Positions 24,741 to 32,714 are shown, counted from the stretch's first letter. The stretch: DNA of 33,220 nucleotides from Planctomycetota bacterium (GCA_024653775.1 JANLHZ010000017.1:1-33220); one strand, 5' to 3'. Notes: generated from the sequence alone by a model not told the origin. Numbers and translations are program-made.

Positions 24741-24756
24741 TTGGGGTTGCTATACT
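24728..24756 (+). promoter_or_regulatory. Candidate promoter for the glycosyltransferase gene
   Basis: TTACGA and TATACT are separated by 17 bases, a fair sigma-70-type match, with the -35 box made by the heptamer array. A short hairpin with four T's follows at 24764-24783. The candidate is weak and rests on spacing alone. Confidence 0.3.
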
Positions 24757-24843
24757 CGCGCAGCCTCGATTTCCCGAGGTTTTGGCAGTTCACAGGACAA
24801 TCGAATTCGAAACGCGCTTTGATCGACAATCGAACCTGGATCA

Positions 24844-24877
24844 ATTCGTAATTCGTAATTCGTAATTCGTAATTCAA
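24844..24877 (+). repeat. Heptanucleotide array abutting the glycosyltransferase start codon (ATTCGTA units)
   Basis: Four perfect ATTCGTA units and a final ATTCAA end exactly at the ATG. No Shine-Dalgarno is present. The array is inverted with respect to the array at 24713. Confidence 0.9.
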
Positions 24878-25987
24878 ATGACCCCGCGTCTGACCATCGT
24901 CATCCCGATGCTGAACGAAGAGCTGAATATAAGGCCTCTGTTCGGACGGCTGTTCACGGTACTGGACGGCCTCGACCTCATCTACGAAGTGATATGCGTA
25001 AACGACGGAAGCAAGGACCGTACGCCCGAGATTCTCGCGGAAGAGGCGGAGTCGCGGCACCAGCTCAGGGTTATCAACTTCGCGCGAAACTTCGGCCAGC
25101 ACGCCGCGGTGATGGCGGGCTTCGATTACGCGAAAGGCGAATGGATAATCACGCTCGACGCGGACCTCCAGAACCCGCCTGAGGAAATCCCGAAGATCGT
25201 CGCGGAGTTCGAGAAAGGTCACGACCTTGTAAACACCATCCGCCAGGGAAGGCAGGACACCTGGTTCAGGAAGACCGCGTCGAAGATCGTCAACAACGTC
25301 ATGCGCAAATTTTCGGGAATCAATCTGAAGGACTTCGGGTGCATGCTCCGCGGCTACCACGCAAACGTCGCGAAGCCAATGTGCAAGCGCCGCGAGTTCC
25401 ACACGTTCATTCCCGCGCTCGCGACGCTCTACGCCGGGAATCCGGTGGAGATTCCAGTGGCGCACGCGGGTCGAGAACACGGCGCGTCGAACTACTCGCT
25501 GCGAAAGCTGTTCTCGCTCCAGCTCGATCTCATCGCGAGCTTTTCGCTCACGCCGCTCAGACTGCTTTTCACGCTCGGCGCGGGCATCGCGGTCTTTTCG
25601 ATTCTGTTCGCGTTTCTGCTGATCTGCGTCCGGCTGTACTTCGGCGCGACGTGGGCGGGGGAGGGCGTGTTCACGGTGTTCGCGGTGCTGTTCTTCCTGA
25701 TCGGCGCGCAGTTCTTCGCCTTCGGGCTTCTCGGCGAATACATCGGAAGGATCTATCAGGAGGTCCGCGACCGCCCCGCGTATCTCGTCAGCGAAATCGT
25801 CAGCTTCCGGCAAAGCTCCGTTCCGGACAATCGCGGCGATCGAGTCAAGCGCGCGACGGACGTCATTCCATCTGCCGCGATCGAACCCGAACGGGACGCA
25901 GGTAAGCGCCTTTCCGCGGAAGACAACTCGAGCTGGGTTCCGGACGAAGACACGTCGGACACGATCGACACCAAGGGATTCGAGTAG
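24878..25987 (+). CDS. Family 2 glycosyltransferase, ArnC/GtrB (polyprenyl-phosphate sugar transferase) type
   Basis: The 369-residue product has a GT-A nucleotide-sugar domain (TIVIPMLNEELNIRPL, the Asp-x-Asp-like ITLDADLQNPPEE, and FARNFGQHAAVMAGFDYA) and two C-terminal membrane helices (LLFTLGAGIAVFSILFAFLL and FTVFAVLFFLIGAQFFAFGL), ending in the family segment GLLGEYIGRIYQEVRDRP. Such enzymes move a sugar from a nucleotide onto undecaprenyl phosphate at the inner membrane. A tail of about 70 residues beyond the usual end is hydrophilic and of unknown use. The ATG directly follows a heptamer array. Donor sugar unknown. Confidence 0.92.
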   Translation: MTPRLTIVIPMLNEELNIRPLFGRLFTVLDGLDLIYEVICVNDGSKDRTPEILAEEAESRHQLRVINFARNFGQHAAVMAGFDYAKGEWIITLDADLQNPPEEIPKIVAEFEKGHDLVNTIRQGRQDTWFRKTASKIVNNVMRKFSGINLKDFGCMLRGYHANVAKPMCKRREFHTFIPALATLYAGNPVEIPVAHAGREHGASNYSLRKLFSLQLDLIASFSLTPLRLLFTLGAGIAVFSILFAFLLICVRLYFGATWAGEGVFTVFAVLFFLIGAQFFAFGLLGEYIGRIYQEVRDRPAYLVSEIVSFRQSSVPDNRGDRVKRATDVIPSAAIEPERDAGKRLSAEDNSSWVPDEDTSDTIDTKGFE

Positions 25988-26014
25988 ATCGAGGATCTAG
26001 GATCGAGTATCGGG
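25987..26014 (+). repeat. Heptanucleotide array after the glycosyltransferase gene
   Basis: Four 7-bp units (GATCGAG, GATCTAG, GATCGAG, TATCGGG) start at the stop codon. The spacer beyond holds only the shared block GGACGGCTGCGCT and the dispersed repeat. Confidence 0.7.
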
Positions 26015-26141
26015 TCGGGCGAGTACGACGCAGATATTGTTTTCATCGCGCCGAACGTTCACCATCTTCTGCGTAGACGAGGACATCCACACTCCCAGAA
26101 TGCTCAGTCGGGACGGCTGCGCTACAGCGAACAGACTCTTA

Positions 26142-26249
26142 GAAACTATCGTAGGCACATTGGACCGCGGACGTCCTCGTCCGCAACAGCCGTCAAACGT
26201 CTCGTTTGACGGCTCCGAATTATCGATGTCGCTTGCCTACGATAGTTTT
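26142..26249 (-). repeat. Dispersed ~107-bp hairpin element, copy 3 (complete, inverted)
   Basis: Terminal inverted repeats are well preserved: GAAACTATCGTAGGCA at one end and TGCCTACGATAGTTTT at the other. Inside are the same two hairpins as in copies 1 and 2. Just inside the ends, GTAG and CTAC echo the REPIN layout. It is flanked by TTA on both sides, and the right TTA is the TAA stop of the PDZ protein gene. Confidence 0.9.
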
Positions 26250-29180
26250 TTAATTCTTGTGCGCGACAACGTAATGGGTCTGCTCTTTGCCGTCGCGTTT
26301 GACGACGAATACGAAAACGTCGCCCGCGCTTGCGCCGCGAAGAAGCCGCGCGAAGTCGGCGCGCTCGTCTACCGTGACGCCGTTGATGCTGACGATCGCG
26401 TCGCCCGCAAGAAGCCCGGCGTTGGCGCCGCTGCCGCCCGCGGTTACGTCCTCGACGTAGCCCGATTTTGCCGCCTCGTCAAAGTTGAGACGCATCCCGA
26501 TCCTTCCCGGACCTCCGGTCTCGAGCTTTCCGTAGAGAACGAGCACCTGATCCGGCACCGGATCGCCGCCGAGCAGCTTTTCGAGGGTCTGCGGAATATC
26601 GTCGGTGAAGACTCCGTCGAGAGTCCTGCGCGCGTCCGCGCCTTCGCCGGAGAAGCCGAGGAGCTGGGTATGCAGTTCCGCATTCTTCCCGAAAATCTTC
26701 TCGAGTTCGTCCGTCGCGTTTGCGTTGTTGTAGCAGGTCTCGTTCAGCATCTGCGTAAGCGTGCGACCGCCGAGGAATCCTCCGAGCTGCTCCTGCACGC
26801 TGTCGGCCTGCGCGCCGAGCATTCCGCGAACCATCGCGGGAAGTTCGCCTGTGCGGAACGTCTCCTGCAGGATGTTAAGCATCATCTCTGGCGGCACGCT
26901 GACTCCTCCGAGTCCCTGCGGCTGCACGGGCTGCGCGGGTCCGCTGTTACCGGAACCCGTGCTTGAACTCTCGCTGGAATTTCCGCCGCTCTGCGCTGGC
27001 CGCGAAGGTCCGCCGTAGTGCTCGATCACCGGCCAGAATTTGTCGGGCATGTTTTCGCCGCCGAGGACGCGGTAGAGCGTGGTTCCGTAGTTCTCTTCGC
27101 TCATCGATTCCTGGAACTGCTTTTCGACGTCGCCCTGCAGGACGTCCGGACCGAGGAGCGCGCGAAGCTGCTCCTCGATGACTTCTCGCGATAGAAACTC
27201 GATGGCGAACTGTGCGCCGTCTTCGCCTCCCATATCGAAGAACGGCAGCAACTTGTCCGCGAGGGTTCCGTCTCCGAGGAAGTCCTTGAGCTGCTGTTCG
27301 ACTTCGTCGGCGCGCGCGCCGAGAACCGAGCGCGTCTCCGTGGGGAACGTGCCACCGTTATTAAGCGCGTAGGCGAGTCCGTCGATGAGATCGTTTCCAC
27401 CCGCGGCGGACGCGCCGGACTGGGATAGGAGTTGCTCGCCCAGACCTTCCATATTGGCGCCGTAGTGCTCGAGGACGGGGAAGAGCCTCGGATCGACGTC
27501 GTCGCCTCCGAGGAGGAGACGAAGCGTATCGCCGTAATGCTCCTTCGTGAAAGCTTCGTCGAGTTCAGCCTGAAGCGCGGGATCGTTCACCGTGCCGCCG
27601 GTTACGAGTTGTCCGAGCTGTCCCTTTACCGTTTCCGGATCGAGGAACTCGATGACGAACGCGGCGCCGTCTTCGCCTCCTGCCTCCATGAACTCGATGA
27701 GTCTGTCTGAAAGAGATCCGCCTCCGAGGAACCCTGAGATCTGCTCTTCCATCGCAGCGACGTCGCCGCCGAGACGCGTGCTGAGGCGTTCCGGGAACCT
27801 TCCGTTATTATTGAGCGCTGACGCGAGGTCTTCGCTGAGCGGGTTCGACCACGGTCCACCGCTGCTCGTGTTTGCGTCAGCAGAGCCGAGGCCGTTCATA
27901 TTCGCGCCGTAGTGTTCGAGGACGGGATAGAGCTTCGGATCGACCTTGTCGCCTCCGAGAAGGGCGCGGAGTGTGTCGCCGTAGTGCTCGGGTTTGAACG
28001 CCTCGTCGAGCTGGCCCTGAAGATTCGCGTCGAATGCGCCGGACTGGGATAGAAGCTGCTCGAGCTGACCGCGGATAACGTCCGGATTCAGGAACTCGAT
28101 AACGAACGCCGCGCCGTCTTCTCCGCCCGCGTCCATGAACTCGAGGAGTCTGTTAGAAAGGGTCGTGCCTCCGAGGAAGCCGTTAATCTGCTGCTCCATT
28201 TCGTCGGCCTGCGCGCCGAACTGGTTCCGAAGCCGCGGAGGGAACTTTCCGCCGTTATTCAGCGCGGACGCGAGATCCTCGATCAGCGGATTCGTCCAGG
28301 GGCGCGAGGAAGCGGATGCCTGCGCGTTCTGGACGGATGATCCAGAGGAAGCGGAACCCTGGTTCGCGACGCCTCCGGTGAGACCGTTCATATTCGCTTC
28401 GTAGTGTTCGAGCACGGGGAAAAGCCTCGGATCGACCTTATCGCCTCCGAGGAGGGTGCGGAGGGTGTCTCCGTAGTGCTCTGCGGTGAATCCTTCGTCG
28501 AGTTCCGCGGCGAGTTCGTCCGCGCTTGTTCCCGTATTCGCCGCGGAAGAGCGGATAAGCTGATCGAGTTGTCCCTTTACCACCTCCGGATTAAGGAACT
28601 CGATAACGAACGCCGCGCCGTCTTCGCCTCCCGCCTCCATGAACTCGAGGAGCTTATCCGCGAGGGTCGCGCCGCCGAGGAATCCCGCGACCTGCTCCTC
28701 GACGCCCTGCGTGTCGCCTCCGAGGCGCTCGCGAAGACGAGTCGGGAACTGTCCGGCATGGTTCATCGCGTAGCCGAGGTCGTCGATCAGCGGATTCGAC
28801 CATGGTTTCGATTGCGCGTTCGCGGAAGCGTTCGTGGACGGTGTCGTTCCACGAGCGAGGGCGCGGTCGATTTCCGCGAGAAGTTCATCCCGCACGGAAT
28901 CGACCTGCGAATCGACCTGCCTGCGGAGTCCGCCTCCTACCTGAGGCTGCTGCGCGCCCGGCGTCCGCGGCTCGATTCTTGGCGTTGTCTGTGCGGCGGG
29001 CGGCTCCGTCCTGCGCCCGAAAGCGTTATCGATCCGCTCCGTCAATTCCCTGCGTGCCCGCTCGATTCTCTCCTCCGCCGCGCGGCGAAGTCGTTCGACC
29101 GGATTTCCCTGATCCTGCGCCCTCGTTTCCGAAGAGAGAAGCGCTAGTAGCGCGATCGCGATGACAACTGCTTTTCTCAT
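26250..29180 (-). CDS. Secreted five-repeat protein with C-terminal PDZ domain
   Basis: The product has a cleavable signal peptide (MRKAVVIAIALLALLSSETRAQ). A charged region that may be coiled coil (about residues 27-115) follows. Then come five repeats of about 130-140 residues (126-267, 294-431, 443-580, 596-723, 759-886). Each reads NPL..DLA.ALNN.G.FP, then FLGG.TL..(K/R)LLEFM, GGEDGAAFVIEFL, EHYGDTLR.LLGGD and FPVLEHYGANM; the fifth is clearly diverged. A PDZ domain ends the protein (891-974). PDZ domains bind peptide C-termini. The repeat family is not known to me. The start is the ATG at 29180; the longer frame adds an atypical leader before the signal peptide. Confidence 0.85.
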   Translation of the reverse strand: MRKAVVIAIALLALLSSETRAQDQGNPVERLRRAAEERIERARRELTERIDNAFGRRTEPPAAQTTPRIEPRTPGAQQPQVGGGLRRQVDSQVDSVRDELLAEIDRALARGTTPSTNASANAQSKPWSNPLIDDLGYAMNHAGQFPTRLRERLGGDTQGVEEQVAGFLGGATLADKLLEFMEAGGEDGAAFVIEFLNPEVVKGQLDQLIRSSAANTGTSADELAAELDEGFTAEHYGDTLRTLLGGDKVDPRLFPVLEHYEANMNGLTGGVANQGSASSGSSVQNAQASASSRPWTNPLIEDLASALNNGGKFPPRLRNQFGAQADEMEQQINGFLGGTTLSNRLLEFMDAGGEDGAAFVIEFLNPDVIRGQLEQLLSQSGAFDANLQGQLDEAFKPEHYGDTLRALLGGDKVDPKLYPVLEHYGANMNGLGSADANTSSGGPWSNPLSEDLASALNNNGRFPERLSTRLGGDVAAMEEQISGFLGGGSLSDRLIEFMEAGGEDGAAFVIEFLDPETVKGQLGQLVTGGTVNDPALQAELDEAFTKEHYGDTLRLLLGGDDVDPRLFPVLEHYGANMEGLGEQLLSQSGASAAGGNDLIDGLAYALNNGGTFPTETRSVLGARADEVEQQLKDFLGDGTLADKLLPFFDMGGEDGAQFAIEFLSREVIEEQLRALLGPDVLQGDVEKQFQESMSEENYGTTLYRVLGGENMPDKFWPVIEHYGGPSRPAQSGGNSSESSSTGSGNSGPAQPVQPQGLGGVSVPPEMMLNILQETFRTGELPAMVRGMLGAQADSVQEQLGGFLGGRTLTQMLNETCYNNANATDELEKIFGKNAELHTQLLGFSGEGADARRTLDGVFTDDIPQTLEKLLGGDPVPDQVLVLYGKLETGGPGRIGMRLNFDEAAKSGYVEDVTAGGSGANAGLLAGDAIVSINGVTVDERADFARLLRGASAGDVFVFVVKRDGKEQTHYVVAHKN

Positions 29181-29703
29181 TTCGTCCCCTGTAATTGTTG
29201 TTGGCGTCTCCGAGGGCATGGTCCCTCGGCTGAGCAAATATTTCTTGAGTTGTAAGGATATTCGAAGTTTACGAAACGTTTGTGAGGTACTACAAGTAAA
29301 ATTTGGCTGAGAGTTTGACGAAGCGACTACGATCGTCTCGAAAGCCGGGTGGAAGATCGCGGTCTATAGCGGGAATCTGTTCGTAGTGTGCTCGTGAGAG
29401 CATGTTGCTCGTAGTGTGCTCGTGAGAGCATATTGGTGGATCAAAGAAACGCCTTACGGCGCTACTACGAACGCGAACTACCCCGTGAACTGTTCGTAGT
29501 GTGCTCGTGAGAGCATATTGGTGGATCAAAGAAACGCCTTACGGCGCTACTACGAACGCGAACTACCCCGTGAACTGTTACGAATATCGAAGAAGAGCGC
29601 GGAAGCGTAAGGAGGCTAAAATAAATAAAGTATTCAAAATCGCGCTCAGGTTTATGTCAGGTTCGCTTCGATCGAGGAAGTCAAAACGGAGTCGTAGCGA
29701 CGA
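29181..29703. other. Non-coding spacer with REPIN-like tandem repeats
   Basis: No gene is visible. The central part is the tandem repeat at 29378-29579. The parts on both sides are unremarkable; open frames across the repeats have no coding signature. Confidence 0.7.
29378..29579. mobile_element. REPIN-like element, 2.3 copies in an 85-bp tandem array
   Basis: Two perfect 85-bp units (29410-29494 and 29495-29579) follow a partial unit of 26 bases. Each holds GTAG, hairpin TGCTC-GTGA-GAGCA, a 19-base spacer, hairpin CGCC-TTAC-GGCG and CTAC, with CGTAGT/ACTACG able to close the structure. The relation to 6782-6826 includes compensating changes in both stems. Confidence 0.85.
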
Positions 29704-31335
29704 TCAGTTCTCTTCGGGTCGTTCGAGTTCCTGCTGGAGTTCGTTTCGCGCGGTGCCCAGCTTCGCCTTCTCGACGTCGAGGCTCAGCATTAGCGGACGA
29801 TCGCCGCGCTGCTTCGCAAGGCGGATTGCGTCGTCGAGATCGACCTGCGCGGAATCGATCAGCGCGCTTCTGGTCGATAGATCGGATTCAAGGTCGATCC
29901 GCGCGAAATTCACATTGTACGCCGCGAGGTAGCTTCTACCCGCTCTTTCTGGATCGTTCTGAGCGAGGAATCCTTCCGCCTGCTCGCGGTACTTCGACGC
30001 GACGTAGTCCTCGTACGCGGCGTGCTTCTTCCGGATTTCGCTGCGCTGCTCAGGGGGAAGATACGTCGCCGCGATTTCCGACGCGCGGCTGATCGTCGCG
30101 CCCGCGAGCGCATGCTCCTCGTCGATTTCGAGGCTAAGTCCGCGGTACGAATCGAAGCTGCGAAGATACAGATCGACCGCGCGTGCGTAATCCCCGTCCA
30201 GGTCCGAGACGAGGGCGCGATCGTGGAAGTCGTCCGCGATGGCGCGGGCAAGCAGGACGGTCTCCCGCTGAATCCTTTCAGCAAGTTCGGGATCGCGAAC
30301 CTCGGTTTCGCGGACGAGGGCGCGCGCCTCATCGAGATCGACCTTTGCGTGCACTAGCCTTCGCACGGTGACGTTCACGTAGTACGCGCGATGGAAGTAC
30401 GATATCGCCCGCGCGCTGTCCTTGTTCTCCCGGTGCGCGACGGCGAGGAAGTGCAGGTCCTCCGCGATCCCGACCTGGTTGCGCGCCTCCTGATCGAGGG
30501 CGAGCGCCTCGTTAAACCGTGCGATCGCCTCGACGTAGTTCTTGTCCTCGAAAAAGATCGAGCCGAGGGAGACGTACGCCGCCGCGGCCTGGACCTTGTG
30601 CGAATCGGCGGTGGAGGAATCGAAAAAGTCCTCGTGATAATCGATGCTGCGTTCGAAATTCGTTATCGCTCCATCCTTGTCGCCCTCCGCGAGCGCGAGC
30701 GCGCCGAGATTCGCAACGATCAGCGCGCTTTCGTTGTCCGGATCCTCGTTTTCAATCGCGTCGTAATGGGAAAGCGACGAATCGAAGAAAGTCTTTGCTT
30801 CGACGTACTTTTCTGCGCGCATCCGAAGTCCGCCCAGGTTATTCATCACGGCGCCCGCGAGAATGTGGTAGCCGTCCGCGAGCATCTCGTCGTCCCTCCG
30901 GAGCCTCGCGTCCGCGGGAAGCTGAAGGTCGGCGAGACCTTCCGGGTTGTAAAGGAACTCCTTCAGCACCTCGATCGCCTTCGTTAAAAATTCCTCGGCG
31001 GCTGAAATCTCGCCCGCGTCCGCGCGGAGTTCGCCGAGGTTTATGTACGCGTTCGCGACTCCAAAACGGGAATCGACGCCCTGATTCGCTTCGAGTGACT
31101 TGCGGAACGAAATCTCCGCCTTGTGCGAATCGCCGAAGTGCGCGGCGGAGACGCCGTCGAGATCGAGCTTCAGCGTGACGTCCGAAGGCTCCGGGACCGG
31201 AGTCGAGCCGCAGCCCGAAATCAGCATCGCCGCGAAAACGAAGGCGAGGCAGAGAAATGCAGAATGCAGAATGCTGAATGCCGTTCGTAATCCGTAATTC
31301 GTAATTCGTAATTCGTAATTCTCTTCGTAATTCAC
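29704..31335 (-). CDS. TPR-repeat lipoprotein with repeat-encoded N-terminus
   Basis: The 543-residue product begins at a GTG whose following A completes the stop codon of the upstream MlaD-like gene (GTGA), so the two are translationally coupled. Residues 1-25 come from heptanucleotide DNA (ENYELRITNYGLRTAFSILH). A hydrophobic core and lipobox LISGC with Cys42 follow. The mature protein has several TPR-type helix pairs (AYINLGELRADAGEISAAEEF, YVSLGSIFFEDKNYVEAIARF, and ALVSDLDGDYARAVDLYLRS). It should be membrane-anchored and facing the periplasm. With an MCE protein upstream it may belong to a lipid-transport assembly; that is inference from linkage. Confidence 0.85.
   Translation of the reverse strand: MNYEENYELRITNYGLRTAFSILHSAFLCLAFVFAAMLISGCGSTPVPEPSDVTLKLDLDGVSAAHFGDSHKAEISFRKSLEANQGVDSRFGVANAYINLGELRADAGEISAAEEFLTKAIEVLKEFLYNPEGLADLQLPADARLRRDDEMLADGYHILAGAVMNNLGGLRMRAEKYVEAKTFFDSSLSHYDAIENEDPDNESALIVANLGALALAEGDKDGAITNFERSIDYHEDFFDSSTADSHKVQAAAAYVSLGSIFFEDKNYVEAIARFNEALALDQEARNQVGIAEDLHFLAVAHRENKDSARAISYFHRAYYVNVTVRRLVHAKVDLDEARALVRETEVRDPELAERIQRETVLLARAIADDFHDRALVSDLDGDYARAVDLYLRSFDSYRGLSLEIDEEHALAGATISRASEIAATYLPPEQRSEIRKKHAAYEDYVASKYREQAEGFLAQNDPERAGRSYLAAYNVNFARIDLESDLSTRSALIDSAQVDLDDAIRLAKQRGDRPLMLSLDVEKAKLGTARNELQQELERPEEN
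31256..31318 (-). repeat. Nine-unit heptanucleotide array inside the 5' end of the TPR lipoprotein gene
   Basis: On the plus strand the units are AATGCAG twice, AATGCTG, AATGCCG, TTCGTAA, TCCGTAA and TTCGTAA three times. The array is translated as the N-terminal region of the lipoprotein, so here the repeat is part of a gene. Confidence 0.9.
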
Positions 31336-32714
31336 TTCCCGGTTCCCTCCGGATACGCGCTAGGCCTTGCGACGTAGCGAAGCGTCACCGATACTCTTGG
31401 CGACTCGCCCGCGATCGCGCTGATTGGCCAGGTGTTTCGAAGTCCGGAGACGATTTCCGTTGTGTCCTTCAGAAGGTCGTTCCCCGTTTTCGCCGCGCCG
31501 GGCAACTCGTCGAGCGCAAGCGCGACGTTGTCGATCATTCGCTCGATGCGCCCTTTGTCCGCCGCGATGACGCTCGCGATGCCGTTCGCGTGGGTGAGCA
31601 GCTCGTGGACGTCGTCCATCAGGTTTTCGGAGCGGACGATGAGTCCGTTTAAGTGCGCGTTGAACGTCGGGAACGTGACTTCGTTGAACTGCTTCAGCGA
31701 GGCCCGCAGCATCGGCTCGGTGCTGTCGCGGAACGTTCTCAAAAGGTCGTTTATCACCGGGAAGGTCTCGCGGTTGAACACGCTCCAGCTATGGTTGAGG
31801 TTTCCCATGGTTTCGCGCTCGATCTGCGCAAGGATTCCGTTCATCGCCGGAATGGTCTGCTCGGTGATCGCGCGTATGGTCTCGTCGACGCCTTCGATGT
31901 CGCGGAGCACGTTCAGCGCCTGCTCGACGAGACTCTGCTTCGGCCCGGCGGCGATCATCGACCCGCTTGCGATATTGTCGCCTTCCAGCTTTTTCGGCGG
32001 GAACACGTCCACCGACGCCGGGAGCGCGGGCGGGAATCCCTTGTTGTAGATGATCGCCGTTCCGTCTTTGATAAGATCGCAGTAGACCTTGCCGTCGATG
32101 CGGATCGTAACGCGTATCGCGGCGCCCTCGATATCCTCCGTTTCCTCGGGAAAGAGATTCATCCACTGTGTGGCGGTGTCGACCTGCTGCTCCAGGGGGA
32201 CGAAATCCGAATCGCCCGGAACAGGCCTCCCGCGCTGGCGCGCCGTGGGCTTCTCTTCCGGAGACTCCTCAGGAGTTTCGCCCAGCGCTTCCGCCTCCGT
32301 CGCCCTGATCGCCGCCTCGGTTGCCTCGGCTTCGTCCCGCTCGGCTTCTTTCTGGCGCTGTTCGATCTCGTAATCGATCTCCCGCTGAATCCTTCGAATC
32401 TGTCGGTCGCGGTATAGGTTGTACCTGCGCTGAACCTCGAGATGACGCCACTCGATTATCTCCTCGTCCTTCGCCGCGTCGTTCGGACTTATGAACTCGA
32501 CGCTCGAAACCGATCCCGCGTTGACCCCCTGAATAGTGACGGCGTCTCCGATTTTGAGTACTCCGCCTTCCGTCAGGTAGAAGTGGTAATACGCGCGGGT
32601 TTCGAAGAGTCCGACCATATCCTTGAACGCGAGAAAAACCAGCGACGCGATCGCGAACAGCACGAACACTCCTACAAGCTTCTCGCCGGGGTGGACTCTG
32701 ATTTTTTGGCTCAT
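31332..32714 (-). CDS. MlaD/MCE-domain protein
   Basis: The 460-residue product has an N-terminal membrane anchor (KLVGVFVLFAIASLVFLAFK), then an MCE domain (TEGGVLKIGDAVTIQGVNAGSV) that continues after a long charged insertion (about residues 85-195, Glu-Arg-rich, probably coiled coil) with RVTIRIDGKVYCDLIKDGTA. A long helical C-terminal part follows. MCE proteins form hexameric channels that carry lipids across the periplasm with an MlaE permease and MlaF ATPase, neither of which is in the window. The insertion in the MCE domain is unusual in length. A translationally coupled TPR lipoprotein follows. Confidence 0.85.
   Translation of the reverse strand: MSQKIRVHPGEKLVGVFVLFAIASLVFLAFKDMVGLFETRAYYHFYLTEGGVLKIGDAVTIQGVNAGSVSSVEFISPNDAAKDEEIIEWRHLEVQRRYNLYRDRQIRRIQREIDYEIEQRQKEAERDEAEATEAAIRATEAEALGETPEESPEEKPTARQRGRPVPGDSDFVPLEQQVDTATQWMNLFPEETEDIEGAAIRVTIRIDGKVYCDLIKDGTAIIYNKGFPPALPASVDVFPPKKLEGDNIASGSMIAAGPKQSLVEQALNVLRDIEGVDETIRAITEQTIPAMNGILAQIERETMGNLNHSWSVFNRETFPVINDLLRTFRDSTEPMLRASLKQFNEVTFPTFNAHLNGLIVRSENLMDDVHELLTHANGIASVIAADKGRIERMIDNVALALDELPGAAKTGNDLLKDTTEIVSGLRNTWPISAIAGESPRVSVTLRYVARPSAYPEGTGK

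Noticed and set aside
28404-29147. Plus-strand 247-residue frame opposite the PDZ protein gene
   Set aside because: It lies wholly across the repeat units and signal region of the minus-strand gene and has no motif.
29410-29579. CRISPR array
   Set aside because: The units are contiguous 85-bp duplications without unique spacers, and no cas gene is present.
29290-29932. Open frames across the 85-bp tandem repeat
   Set aside because: They simply read through repeat units in both directions (for example MIHQYALTSTL); no coding signature.
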